Shown piece by piece: positions 22,297-32,814 of a stretch of DNA of 64,000 nt. A model generated the notes under the pieces. That model saw only the letters and a program-made list of their open reading frames with translations. It ran no database searches and was not told the DNA's origin. Position 1 is the first letter of the stretch. The number at the start of each line of letters is the position of its first letter. The DNA is from Linanthus parryae (lineage: Eukaryota > Streptophyta > Magnoliopsida > Ericales > Polemoniaceae), in NCBI GenBank assembly GCA_023055425.1, contig JALGPY010000009.1:34515275-34579274 (forward strand), written 5' to 3'. The position numbers were made by a program, and so were the translations under genes.

Positions 22297-22554
22297 TCAC
22301 TCCGTCCCAGCTCTTTCTACCCAAACTGACTTTTGCCACTATTCACTTGTTCACTTTGACCCGTTGATTTGAATAGCAAACCGATGCAATTTTTCGATAA
22401 TTTTTTCATGGTATTGTAGAGTAAAAGTTTCTCTATAATACGGTGAAAAAAATATCAAAAAATCATATTATTTTGCTATCTAAATCACCCGGTCAAAGTG
22501 ACCCAGATACGAGTCAAAAAGTCAATTTGGGTAGAAAGAGCTGGGACGGAGTGG
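22297..22554. mobile_element. Foldback MITE copy 1 (Stowaway-like)
   Basis: A 258 bp unit whose ends CACTCCGTCCCAGCTCTTTC and its inverse pair over more than 40 bp, so nearly the whole unit can fold. The terminal CTCCGTCCC resembles Stowaway (Tc1/mariner) MITEs and TA follows the right end. Confidence 0.7.
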
Positions 22555-22637
22555 TACTTGTTTCTATTGAGTTTCAACTCAAAGACTTAATGTAGAAACT
22601 TTTAAATATTCTACCATTTGGACTATCATTTATTTAT

Positions 22638-22893
22638 TACCTCCTATGTTTCTTTTATTTCTTCTTAGTTTGACTTTCGACAGTATTCACCGGGTCATTT
22701 TGATCCAGTGATTTGATTAGCAATACGATGCAAGAATTTTGTAATTTTTTCATGGTGTTGTAAAGTAAAATTTACTCTACAAGACTATGAAAAAAATACT
22801 AGAAAATTGCATCGTTTTACTATCCAAATAATCCCAGTAATGAATGCAAAATGTTGAATAAACTAGGCAAACGTCAATGAAATGAGATACTTT
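22638..22893. mobile_element. Foldback MITE copy 2, degenerate
   Basis: The interior (CGGGTCATTTTGATCCAGTG, TTTTTTCATGGTGTTGTA) matches copies 1, 4 and 5, but the termini have diverged and the limits are approximate. Confidence 0.5.
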
Positions 22894-23102
22894 TACTAAT
22901 TAATCATTGGGTTGAGAATATATGTGGTGTGCTAACAAAGAAGGAGAGCCTCACAAATCACAATAGATACCATACTGAGAGATGCGGCAGGCCGACAATG
23001 CTCCATGAACAGTCGGTTGGCATTGATTGAAATAGTGAAACCTTGGATGAACCACTAAGGCTTTGATGTAAAGAGAATATTGTTTTTGAGGTTATTTGCA
23101 TA

Positions 23103-23555
23103 CCACTCCGTCGAGAAAGTATTCATTGGGGCTTGCTCCACCACTGTGGCATGCCTGTATGGTGGGGCGCGCCATTCACCTTCTGACAAATTTGTTAGAT
23201 GGAACCCACCAAATTTTGCATGCTTGTCAGAAGGTGAATGGCGCGCCTCACCACGCAGGCATGCCCCAATGGTGGGGCAAGCCCCAATGAATACTTTCTC
23301 CCATTCCGTCCCAGCTCTTTCTACTCAAATTGACTTTTTGACTCGTATCTGGGTCATTTTGACCAAGTCATTTGGATAGCAAAATAACACGAATTTTTGA
23401 TAATTTTTTCACCATATTGTAGAGAAACTTTTACTCCACAACACCTTGAAAAAATTATCGAAAAATTGTATCGGTTTACTATTTAAATCAACGGGTCAAG
23501 TGACCAAGTGAATAATGGCAAAAGTCAGTTTGGGTAGAAAGAGCTGGGACAGAGT
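23103..23555. mobile_element. Foldback MITE copy 3, split by another MITE
   Basis: The left terminus CCACTCCGTC (23103-23112), preceded by TA, is separated from the rest (from 23301) by the element at 23113-23300. The body matches copy 1 and ends at GGGACAGAGT. Removing the insert gives a unit of the usual length. Confidence 0.75.
23113..23300. mobile_element. 188 bp foldback element with Mutator-like target duplication
   Basis: GAGAAAGTATTCATTGGGGC at the left is the inverse of the right end, and the two ~80 bp arms around ~23190-23220 are almost perfectly complementary, including GGCGCGCC. Flanks CCACTCCGTC (23103-23112) and CCATTCCGTC (23301-23310) are a 10 bp duplication with one mismatch, consistent with a Mutator-type MITE. 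Confidence 0.75.
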
Positions 23556-23958
23556 AAATAACAATATGGACCCTTAGGTTTTGACATATTATCAATGAGC
23601 GCCCTTGTAATTTGGTGAATGACACTCTGTACCCTAAATTGTGCTGAACTAGTGGACAGGTGGACATAAATTAGGGTAATTTACATTTTGCACCCCTGTA
23701 TTTTTGTAATTATACAATGTCTATCCTCACTGTTCATTGATTAATAGAATACGCCCCTAACTTTTGTCTAAATATTTTCGAAAAGTACCCTTCTGTTAAC
23801 AGCCGTTTATAGGCTGTGAGATGGGGGTGGGGCATACAAGTAGGTGTATTTTTCATGTCCCTTACGCCCTTCAATTGCATATATTGTTCCTTTTAACCTT
23901 TGGTAGACAGTATATTACTACTAATGCCATACTATTTTATGACTAATTTATCGTTAAA
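23556..23958. other. Short AT-rich spacer between MITEs
   Basis: No gene is visible. Sequence at about 23670-23830 (TTTGCACCCCTGTA and GAAAAGTACCC) distantly resembles the duplicated unit at 25693-26022. Confidence 0.4.
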
Positions 23959-24214
23959 CCACTCTGTCCCAGCTCTTTGTACTCAATTTGACTTTTATCA
24001 CTATTTACTATGTCACTTTGACATGGTGATTTTGATAACGAAATGATGCAATTTTTTATAATTTTTTCATAGTGTTGTAAAGTAAAAATTGCTCTATAAT
24101 ACGGTGAAAAAATTATTAAAAGTGCATCATTTTGTTGTCCCAAATCACTCGGTCAAAGTGACCAAGAAACGAGTCAAAAAGTCAAATTGAATACAAAGAG
24201 TTGGGACAGAGTGG
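23959..24214. mobile_element. Foldback MITE copy 4
   Basis: A 256 bp unit with ends CCACTCTGTCCCAGCTCTTT and its inverse; TA follows the right end. Interior matches copies 1, 3 and 5. Confidence 0.7.
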
Positions 24215-25014
24215 TACATGTTTATAAAACCTTCCTTTTCATGGAGATCTCAACGCCGTTTCCCCCTCTGTTGCCTTCATCGGGTATTTATTTCTCTCAC
24301 TTTCTTCTTTTTCTTGAAAAAATGTGATATTTTAACATCCTGATTCTCATTTTATTTGTTTAATTTCCTTCCATATTTTCCATTCATTTTTTTTTTCCTG
24401 TTTTAGTGTAATGTTTTATAGCAGTGAATAGGATGTCGTCTAGGAGCCAAAGTTCGATATGTCGAGGTTTAAGTTTCACCACATGATGTTGCGATTGTAA
24501 CTTTGCCGATACCCAACTTACAAAATCAAATGCAAACAACAGTTAGGAACGTTTATTTTATGTTTGTGATGCCAACGCCTGTAGTAATTATTTTTAACTA
24601 CATTTTTTCTACAAATGGTATACATTCTTCAATCTAACTATAGTAAGCTCCAATACCACTACAAGAACCACTTTGACTGTTATTGTTGTTAAACATGTAA
24701 AACATAATTATCGTGCATCAGATTACTATGTTGTTAAATTAAAACGACCTCTTAAACCAAAAATATATCTTATCAGAAATTATTAATTAAATTTTCGATC
24801 CAATTAAAGAGCAAAGTAAAAGATGGTCAAGAAGTACCCCGGAAAAGAGCAATGTGAAAGATTGAAAAAGTCTTAATGCAGTAGACAAAAGAGAAAATTT
24901 TCATAATGCACAATGCATTACCTATATTCCTCATTTACTTTTACAATTACAAATGAACATAAACATGTAAATAAATGAGAACACAAGCAACATATAGCAT
25001 ACTACTAAAGGGTG
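24215..25014. other. AT-rich intergenic sequence
   Basis: No recognisable coding sequence, RNA gene or repeat boundary in this 800 bp stretch. Confidence 0.4.
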
Positions 25015-25271
25015 CCACTCTGTTTCTTCTCTTTCTCCTCCTTTTGATTTTTACCACTATTTACTGGGTCACTTTGACCCGGTGATTTGGATAGCAAAAC
25101 GAATTAATTTTTGACAATTCTTTCATGGTGTTGTAGAATAAATGTTACTCTGTAATGCCATGAAATATATATCAAAAAATTATATCGTTTTGTCATCCAA
25201 ATTGTCGGGTCAAAGTGACCCAACTATGAGTGAAAAAGTCAATAGGGGGAGAAAGAGAAGAAACGGAGTGG
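25015..25271. mobile_element. Foldback MITE copy 5
   Basis: A 257 bp unit with ends CCACTCTGTTTCTTCTCTTT and its inverse GAAACGGAGTGG, followed by TA. The outer arms have drifted together, keeping complementarity while differing from copy 1. Confidence 0.7.
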
Positions 25272-25692
25272 TATTTCATAACAATTGGGATAAAGTCAAG
25301 TCATGATTTGATCAGTTTGATTTAAAAGCGCATTTGTACACTTTGTCCAAGTTAAGTTATCAGTTGGTTTGTCAAGGCGCATTAAGGAGGGAGGGAGAGA
25401 TGAACATGAAGCTTGGCTTGTACAATGACAATGCACAATAAATTCCCGCAGAGGCAACATCAATGGAGGGAGAGATGAAGCTAAACCCAACACCCAATCG
25501 AGCACCATTTTAACACCGTGAACGAGGCCGAGCAGAGATAATCAGACTCCCATTGATTCAGACCCAAACCTCCGACACCAGTTAACTCACAGTCCAACAA
25601 CACAGGGGCGTGATGGTAGTGGCGGAAGAGAGAGATAGAAAGGGAGGGAGAGGATATTGGACATTGATCAGTATATACATAAGGAACTTCAA
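25272..25692. other. Unassigned intergenic sequence
   Basis: Short - strand ORFs (25296-25508, 25582-25785) show no recognisable domain; purine-rich GGGAGGGAGAGA tracts occur near 25385 and 25638. No gene is supported. Confidence 0.4.
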
Positions 25693-26022
25693 TTTTGAAT
25701 AAAGTACGATGTGTAAAAGAGTAATTTTATCTTCTCCGTTAACTTCCGTTGCATTCCATCCAAAATAAAAGTTGTCACATGTCAATTCATGAATAGTGAG
25801 GGTAATCTTAGCCTATTTACCATAATACAGGGGTATAAAGTGTAACTTACCCTTAAATATTGAATAAAGTATGATGGGCAAAAAAGTAATTTTGTCTTTT
25901 TCGTTAACTTCCGTTACATCCCATCCAAAATAAATGTGTCACGTGTCAATTCATGAACAGTGAGGATAGTATTTACCTATTTACCATAATACAGGGGTAT
26001 AAAGTGTAGATTACCAATTTAC
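25693..26022. repeat. Tandem duplication of a ~165 bp unit
   Basis: TTGAATAAAGTAYGATG starts each unit (near 25694 and 25859) and both end in ACAGGGGTATAAAGTGTA followed by TTACC. The copies differ at many positions, so the duplication is not recent. Confidence 0.75.
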
Positions 26023-26689
26023 CCCTAGATGGAAAGTAAAATCCCGTCCATTTTCGTCACGAATCTCCTCTTTTCCTTTGAGTATAAGCACAACCATTGA
26101 ACACTCGCCGCCACTCACACCCACCACCACCACTCATACCACATCCCTCTCTAGAGTATTAGAGAAGGTGATATAAGATTAGTGAAAACCTCTGCGGACA
26201 AATTCATCACCCACCCCTCTTCTATATCGACTAAGCAACTAAAAGATCCTAACTTTAACACCGTCACATTCAAATCAAACCATATTCATTAAATCAAATC
26301 CAACTCAACAAACTGAGCCTTTCATTGGACTAAGAAATTGAACGATGATCGTCCAAATAAAAGTTGACATAACTAAATCCCCATAAATGGAACATCGAAA
26401 AAAACCCCAGTTTGAAAATTAAATAAAATATAAGGCAGTTTCTAAGAAACTGTTGTTGAAGTTTACGAAGCTTCCTGTTCTTCGTCACTAAATGAAACAA
26501 CAGTTTGAACAACCGTTAGCTTACTAGCGACACTCAGTTTAACACCATAGGTACAACCCAATTAACATAATCCGAAGAGCTGCCAAGGGCAATTTTAGGC
26601 CTTTTAACGAGGGTTTATAAATTTATAAATCTTATATAGTTTTTTCTCTCTCTAGAGCTTCTTCCTCCGTCCAGAGTTTCTCCTCTCTA
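26023..26689. other. Intergenic sequence, nothing assigned
   Basis: Mixed sequence with CACCAC repeats near 26115. Small ORFs carry no recognisable motifs. Confidence 0.4.
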
Positions 26690-28738
26690 TTGTAATGATG
26701 AGTTTTGCATGTTTGTTCATTCCCAAGGCATCCATTACACTCAGTTTGAAGTGGCGTAGGGTCTTCTAGATTATTTCTAAGATTGTAATGTTGCTTTGAA
26801 CCACGTGTTATTTGTGTACCTTTCTATCCTCGTTAACTTTATCGAAGCTTTGGTTCTTGATATGGGTTCTAAAGTTCATTATTTGTTGGTAGTTGCAAAC
26901 TTCTCTCTCTTTTATACAACATTTTCCCCATTCTTTTCTCGTTCTTTCTCTTTCCGTTCTTTTGCTCTTCATCTCATTTCTCTTCAATATGTTGGTCGAG
27001 TCTTCTTATCATGCACTCTTTGTGTCCTGATGATGTTGATAGAAGGAAAATAATTGATCCTCGTGACCCGTCAATTATGGATTTTTGAGGAAACTTTGAC
27101 CAAACATTATGGTAGGGGAGTTTGTGGAGAAGAGAAACTTCACGGGAAAAGAAATCCAACATGCAGTTTTTACGGATTGGATAACAAGAAAACATTGTGC
27201 TAGTGGACAAGAAGCAAGATGTTTTCTTGTTTCACTGTATAAACCTCTTGACAAAATGGATCTTTTAAGAGCCATCTAGGTCACTATTGAAGGCGCCACC
27301 CTGATGAAAGAAAGGCCTCATAATACTGTGATTTTGAATATTTCTTTCCTGAATGTGGAAGTGTGCAACTTCATGATTTCCCATTAGTTGCTTTTACTTT
27401 AAGTTAGCTGAATGATTTGGATTCTCTTATTGGCGATCTTAGTAGATGTTGGCTTGGCTTCCGATCCAATTTCTAACATGTAATTCTTTCGAGTTGAAGT
27501 ATGGCTAAACTCGATGAGCCTTTTTGACTAGAGCTTACATTGATTAAGATCCATTATGAGAAAATTTTCAAGATTTGTCTTCTATGGCATGGCAAGTCAT
27601 TGCATGTTTAACTGTCATAGGTCTTTGACTAAACTGGTTAAAGTATTAAACCCAAATTTGAAATATCTAATGCAGCAGCCCCTTGGCCGGTCTTCATCGC
27701 CAACAGGGAGCCACTCTTCACTCCGGCGATAAGGGCTTTATCTCTAAACAGTTGTCATCGTACCACTAAGATTTCGGTGAAAACCCCCATCCCATTATTC
27801 ATAACGGCAGGATCTTTGATTCTCTTTAGGATTTCCTCGTTGTCCTCAAGTTCTAATAAGTTCTTCATGATGCCACAAGCTCCAGACGGTGGTGTACCCA
27901 CCGTTATAAAGCCCATGACTCAAGTGGAGAACACTGTTATTACTCCTATGTTGAGATCTCAAGAAGTACTTCCCATGCATGTGTTAGTGAGTCTCGTGGT
28001 GTGGCTGAAAACTTTAATGGTGCATTGAATGTGGCCTTCGAAGCAATTAAAAAATCGATGAAGCAGTGGCATCACAATTGTCACCTCTCTTTATTGTTAA
28101 TGAATCTCTCCTTTTAGGTTTATGAATTTGCAGACATTAATAGGGACTATCTCAAGAAGAGTCATTCACTGCCGACTTTGGACAAGTAATTGAAGGATTA
28201 TCAATGTTTTGAGCTCTAATGGTGAGCTTGGTGAAATTGTCTTAACGGATTTAAGAATGGTAAAGGCGGTCTGAATGCAGTAAGTATTAAACGCAAGGAA
28301 GTTGTTAAATAGGGAGTTAATATCCATTTAAAGTTAAAGCCAAAAAACCTGACCTTTGTACTGAAATCTCCTGAGCTTTAAGAGTCAAGGAAATCAGCCA
28401 TTTTGGTGGCGGATAGGGGTAATAATGTTAAGCGTGCTGGTTTAAAGCATAGTCTTGGCATTGATCTAATTCTGAGGGAAGATTTAAACCGCATGCATGG
28501 AGATTCTGGTTCTTTTGAAGCTGCATCTAAGGAGGTGACTGTTCCACCGAAGGAAAGAATACTGAGCATTGATGAGAATGAGTCAAAGGGTAAGAAACCG
28601 TGCATTGATCCGCCTTATCTGGTTAATCTTCCGAAAAATCCAAATAAAGGAGACAATGAAGAAGAGGCAGATGATAATTTGGGCTTCACCAACGGAAAAA
28701 ATTGCAGAAGCTTAATAGTTTTTTTCTTGGAAAAATAG
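26690..28738 (+). pseudogene. Decayed LINE ORF1/DUF4283-like retroelement remnant
   Basis: Plus-strand fragments in shifting frames suggest an old gag-like protein. Near 27550-27620 IHYEKIFKIC, with a one-base shift, leads into GMASHCMFNC, fitting a zf-CCHC_4 type knuckle as found in DUF4283 proteins and plant L1 ORF1. Upstream, 27115-27260 encodes about 50 open codons, and 28403-28738 encodes a Lys/Glu-rich tail typical of such proteins. No ATG-to-stop gene survives, and no reverse transcriptase is seen. The assignment is tentative; it could also be a diverged host gene. Confidence 0.3.
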
Positions 28739-29621
28739 ATAAGGACTAACAAATATCTTACAAGCGAAGATCAAAACATGGTGCCAAAATAAAATCCAAA
28801 TAACTAACATAGCATTAAAGTGTGAGATCAGAAGTAGACTAAGAACTAACTAGAGTTTGTTGAACGCAGAAACATTTATTCCAAATCCTTCTGAAACGAG
28901 AGTCCTGCCTGGATGATGATGGAGAGGGCGGTGCAAAGTGAGAGCCCACGAATTCCTGAGAAACATGGTATGGAAACTGATGGATGGAGTGAGACAGGGG
29001 GTCATGTGCTGAGAAAACTGTGTTGGACTGTGTCGGTGCTGCTGATCCTGCTGGAAGTGGAGTCGCATGGAGAAGTTTGAGCTGCTAGGTGGGGGAGTTT
29101 GCTGCATATGCTGCCTCTAGAGGTGATCATGTGGAGTCAATTGCTGAAAGAAATCTAGAGAGTTAGAACAAATCTAGTAATGACAAGAGTGTTGGGAGAG
29201 AAGTAGTATGAGAGTGTCATCCATGATAGTTCTCCAATATGAAGTAGTGGGATACTGTTGCTATTTGATAAGCATTCCCATGGGATTAAAAGCATGTAGG
29301 TGAATGATGTTTTTTTCTTTTAATTGCTAACATCGGAGCTCTACCAAGAGGAACATAATGTTCATTCCTTTTATCCAAACGGAAGTTGGAAGGTGTGAAT
29401 TTGAAGGGGTGAGATAGGTTGAGATGAAGGTCAATCGAGGTGGCTTCATTTCTAATTATAAATGAGTGCTTTGCTGAATAGAGGTTGCTTCATTTCCAAT
29501 TATTTTTGGCATTTCTCTTAGTCCAAATAGTTCACAAAGTAGCTATCATTCAAGAGGCCAAAAACGACTATGAAACATCCATCTTTCAATCCAAGTTCTG
29601 AATTCTGTAATACAAGAATGC
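28739..29621. other. Unassigned sequence
   Basis: A - strand ORF (28850-29107, 85 codons, Gln/His/Ser/Pro-rich) has low-complexity composition and no recognisable domain. Nothing else is supported. Confidence 0.3.
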
Positions 29622-29639
29622 GGGGGGGGGGGGGGGGGG
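29622..29639 (+). repeat. Run of 18 G
   Basis: An uninterrupted G homopolymer just left of an old LTR fragment. Its length may be affected by sequencing error, and it can form quadruplex structures. Confidence 0.9.
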
Positions 29640-29645
29640 TGCACA

Positions 29646-30091
29646 TTTTGGAATACTTGCCATAGAAACAATCTAATTTTAGTATGGACATTGTTTTGTC
29701 TAGAATATTCATTTTATTATTTATGGAAAAAATTTAAAATAATGAAGTCCTTAGGTGACATCTTTGTTAATCTTAAATATCCATGGTCAAGTATATTGGT
29801 TAATATGACGATAACTATGCATGGAGACTAGTATGTGGGTTAATTGATATGGAGATATCAAGTCTAACACACGGGTATACATTATGTGTAATTGTATACT
29901 GTATTGACCCACCACGAGAAGACTACATATAGATTATGTGAATGTCACAGGTGCTTCTCGTAGTGACATTGGTGTTATAGTTCTTAGACTTGACGTCACT
30001 AGATACTCTAGTTGTGAAATATCATATTTTGAAATCATCAAACGTTACACCATCACTGGGTAACTCTAAAGATGGTAATAGAACATGATAG
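29646..30091 (+). repeat. Old copia LTR fragment, inverse orientation to elements B and C
   Basis: Read on the + strand this matches the reverse complement of the B/C LTR from its terminus (TTTTGGAATACTTGCC against TGTTGGAATAGATGCC) through TAATGAAGTCCTTAG and GATATGGAGATATCA to CACTGGGTAACT, with many differences. It is cut at 30091 by insertion of element C; the rest, if kept, lies right of the window. Confidence 0.7.
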
Positions 30092-31093
30092 TGTAGGGTT
30101 TTGATTCATGGATGCGCAACGGAAACAAAAACAATCATAAAACCATGCAAAACCCTCCAAGGATCACAAGTCAAGAGACATAACGATGGTAAGGGTAAGA
30201 AATCAATAACACACCTTAGGGTTCTCCTTGATGACTTCAAACGCGAATTATGTCACGTTCTCTATGGTTGATCCACGCCTAGAGTTGATCCTAGAATCTC
30301 CCAAGTCCTTGGTGCTAGCCCGGAAGAGGAAGAGGAAGAAGAATCACGCAAAACGAGACCCAAAGGAGGGCTCTCGGCCTCCTTGTGGCCGACGGGATGG
30401 GCGGCGAGCAAGGGGCGGTCGGCTCCTTGCTTGTTGCTCTCTCTCCTTCTTTTTTTCTCTCCCACTCTTGTTATGTTCAATAATGAGCATAAGTTATGTG
30501 GGAAGGAAGGAAGGAAGGTCCTTTATATAGTCCAACAACTCCTTGCCAACTACCTAAAGGACTTATTCTAGTCCTACTAGAATTCAATTTAGTCCCTTCC
30601 TTGCAAATTAGTCCCTACTAAGTTTGCAAGGTTTTGAAAAGTGATCCTTCTAATTAATTAATCCAATTAATTAATTCCCAAATCTAGTTCAACTCTATGT
30701 AGCGTGTGACCCCATAGGTTCTATCTAGTTGGTAGCAACTATTTGCTAATATGGAGCGGTTTCTAGCAAAACATCCATTCTAGCCAACTAATAGAATAGT
30801 CATCTTGAAAACCTTTGTACAAGTAATTGTCTCATCCCTTTGTCTCTATATCCGGATTGAACACGAGACATACAAGTCACACTCGTATATCCAATCCACA
30901 GTTTCTCGATCCATGGGAATAGTCTTATTCGTGCAAATAACATCAATATCCCATATTGATTTATTTGAGTCTGGCCAGACATTCTATAAGCACTATCCCT
31001 CGAGTGGCCTAGGATATTTGCTCCCGTTATGTGGGAGGGACAAATCCTATCTACGTCCACTACGATCTCTAAGCTTGCTTCTTATTGCAGTAC
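30092..31093 (-). repeat. Element C left LTR, outer part
   Basis: Matches 62383-63360 with scattered substitutions. It is cut at 31093 by element F, whose duplication AGTAC lies at 31089-31093 and 40762-40766. The LTR resumes at 40767-41189. Confidence 0.9.
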
Positions 31094-32677
31094 TGATAAC
31101 TCTCTTTTAGGAGTTATTTTAATACTTTCATATTACTTTTAATAGGCTTATTTCACATGATTTATATGTTATATGTGCGTTAATATGTGAATTTGACTAT
31201 CTCTAAGCCTAAGAGTGAAAAGTAGTGTTTCTAGCCTATTTGTGCGTGTTTTTTCTCATATTTGCTATGATAATTGCACGGGTTGTTTAGTGTTGTGTAT
31301 CTCAGGTAAACGAGGTGCAATGGAGCTTATGAGAAGCTTGGATATGCTTGGAATGGAGCTAGATGAAGAGAGGAAAAGGAGGAGCACAAACGAAGAGAAG
31401 TTGGAAAAGTCACACAGGACCAGCCTGCACTCTTTTCGATGCCCAGGAAAATCTACAAAGAATTTTGAAGCAAGGCTTGCGGCATTGGAAAGTAGACATC
31501 CGTAGCTTTCCAACGGTATATGGTAGGCCCGAAGACGAGTCCGTATGAGGGAGATACAGCCCGCGCAAAATCAGCAAAGAATTCTGTCCGGGAATTACAA
31601 AGTAGAGGGGCTGAAGTGCAATTTCGGCATATTTTCATTAAAAAGCGTGCCCAGCTGGTAGAAAACGGGGAGAACGACCTAAGAACAGGATATTGACGCA
31701 TCTTTGAAGTCTTGGGAGCTAGGGAAGAAGGGAGAACAAGCTTGGAGCAAGGATCATCAACTACATTGAAGATTTTCGCGTTTGATCTTCGTTTCTTCAT
31801 CTTTTCTTCATGAACTTCATTATTTTGGATATGTTGAACCATATTATGTCTAGCTAAACACTTTAAGCTAGGTGATTGATGAGAAACTAGGGTTTGTTGG
31901 ATGATTTTCCGGATTTTGGACATGATACATGCGTTTGCTTAAAGTTTATGAATGTTCTAGTTATCCTACATATTCTTGAACTTCATTCTTAGTATTCTTG
32001 GCTTGATCACCCTTAGGATACTAGTCGTTGAGATTGTTGCACGAAAGTGAACTTTTTGATACATGTTAAAGAATATTGTAGGTAATCTTGTGGTTTCTTG
32101 AGACCGAGAGGAGATAGAAACTTGATTAATCGTGTGAGGGTAGTTTCAATTGATTTTTGTTAGAACTTAGTGAATTCGGTGGACCGATAGGACCCGATGA
32201 ATGAGCCTAACAAATCAATTAGATTGTAGTGATAGACGGAGGTGGACCGAGAGGACCCGAAATCTATTGTTTACACAAATTCACGTGAGATCGAGAGAAG
32301 ATCGTGATGAGTATTACCCGATATAACTAGAACGTGAGTAGAGTGTTTCATGCATAATTCCGGAAATCGTTAAAAACCCTAGGGACATCAATTACCTAGT
32401 TCTTCCTCATTAATCGTAATCAAATCACACTTTATTTTTGTTTAAAATTGAAAACCCTTGAAAAATATTTAGTTACTTGTTATTTAATTTCGTCGCTTGT
32501 TTGTGGGCGACAACGTTATAAAATCAAACACTTTTTACCGGTTACTTAGGTATCATAAATTTAATTCTTAATTAGCTAATAATCGTCTATTTCCCTTGGG
32601 TTCGATACTCGGAGTCGTAAAATACTCCACTTACTACTTGACCGTGCACTTGCGTATACACGTAAGAAAACGTGTCA
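31094..32677 (+). repeat. Element F 5' LTR
   Basis: 1584 bp, nearly identical to 39178-40761. ORFs within (such as 31215-31505 and 31453-31923) recur in the other LTR and have no recognised product. Confidence 0.95.
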
Positions 32678-32683
32678 AGTTTT

Positions 32684-32701
32684 TGGCGCCGTTGCCGGGG
32701 A
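32684..32701 (+). other. Element F primer binding site (tRNA-Asp type)
   Basis: TGGCGCCGTTGCCGGGGA begins six bases after the 5' LTR. This is the primer site usual for Athila-type and related gypsy elements. Confidence 0.85.
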
Positions 32702-32814
32702 ATTAAACGGTTTATTAGTTTAGTTAAAAATTAATTTAGGATACTTCTTTTAATTTATTTTTGTTACTTTGTGTTTACCTCACGGGTGTGCTAGTGTTGT
32801 TTTCTCAGGTAGCG

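Noticed and set aside
28850..29107. Gln/His-rich 85-codon ORF as a host gene
   Set aside because: Low complexity, no start context, no neighbouring exons recognised.
31453..31923. 156-codon ORF on the - strand, repeated at 39537-40007
   Set aside because: Sits in element F's LTR and is kept only through LTR identity; no domain or start context.
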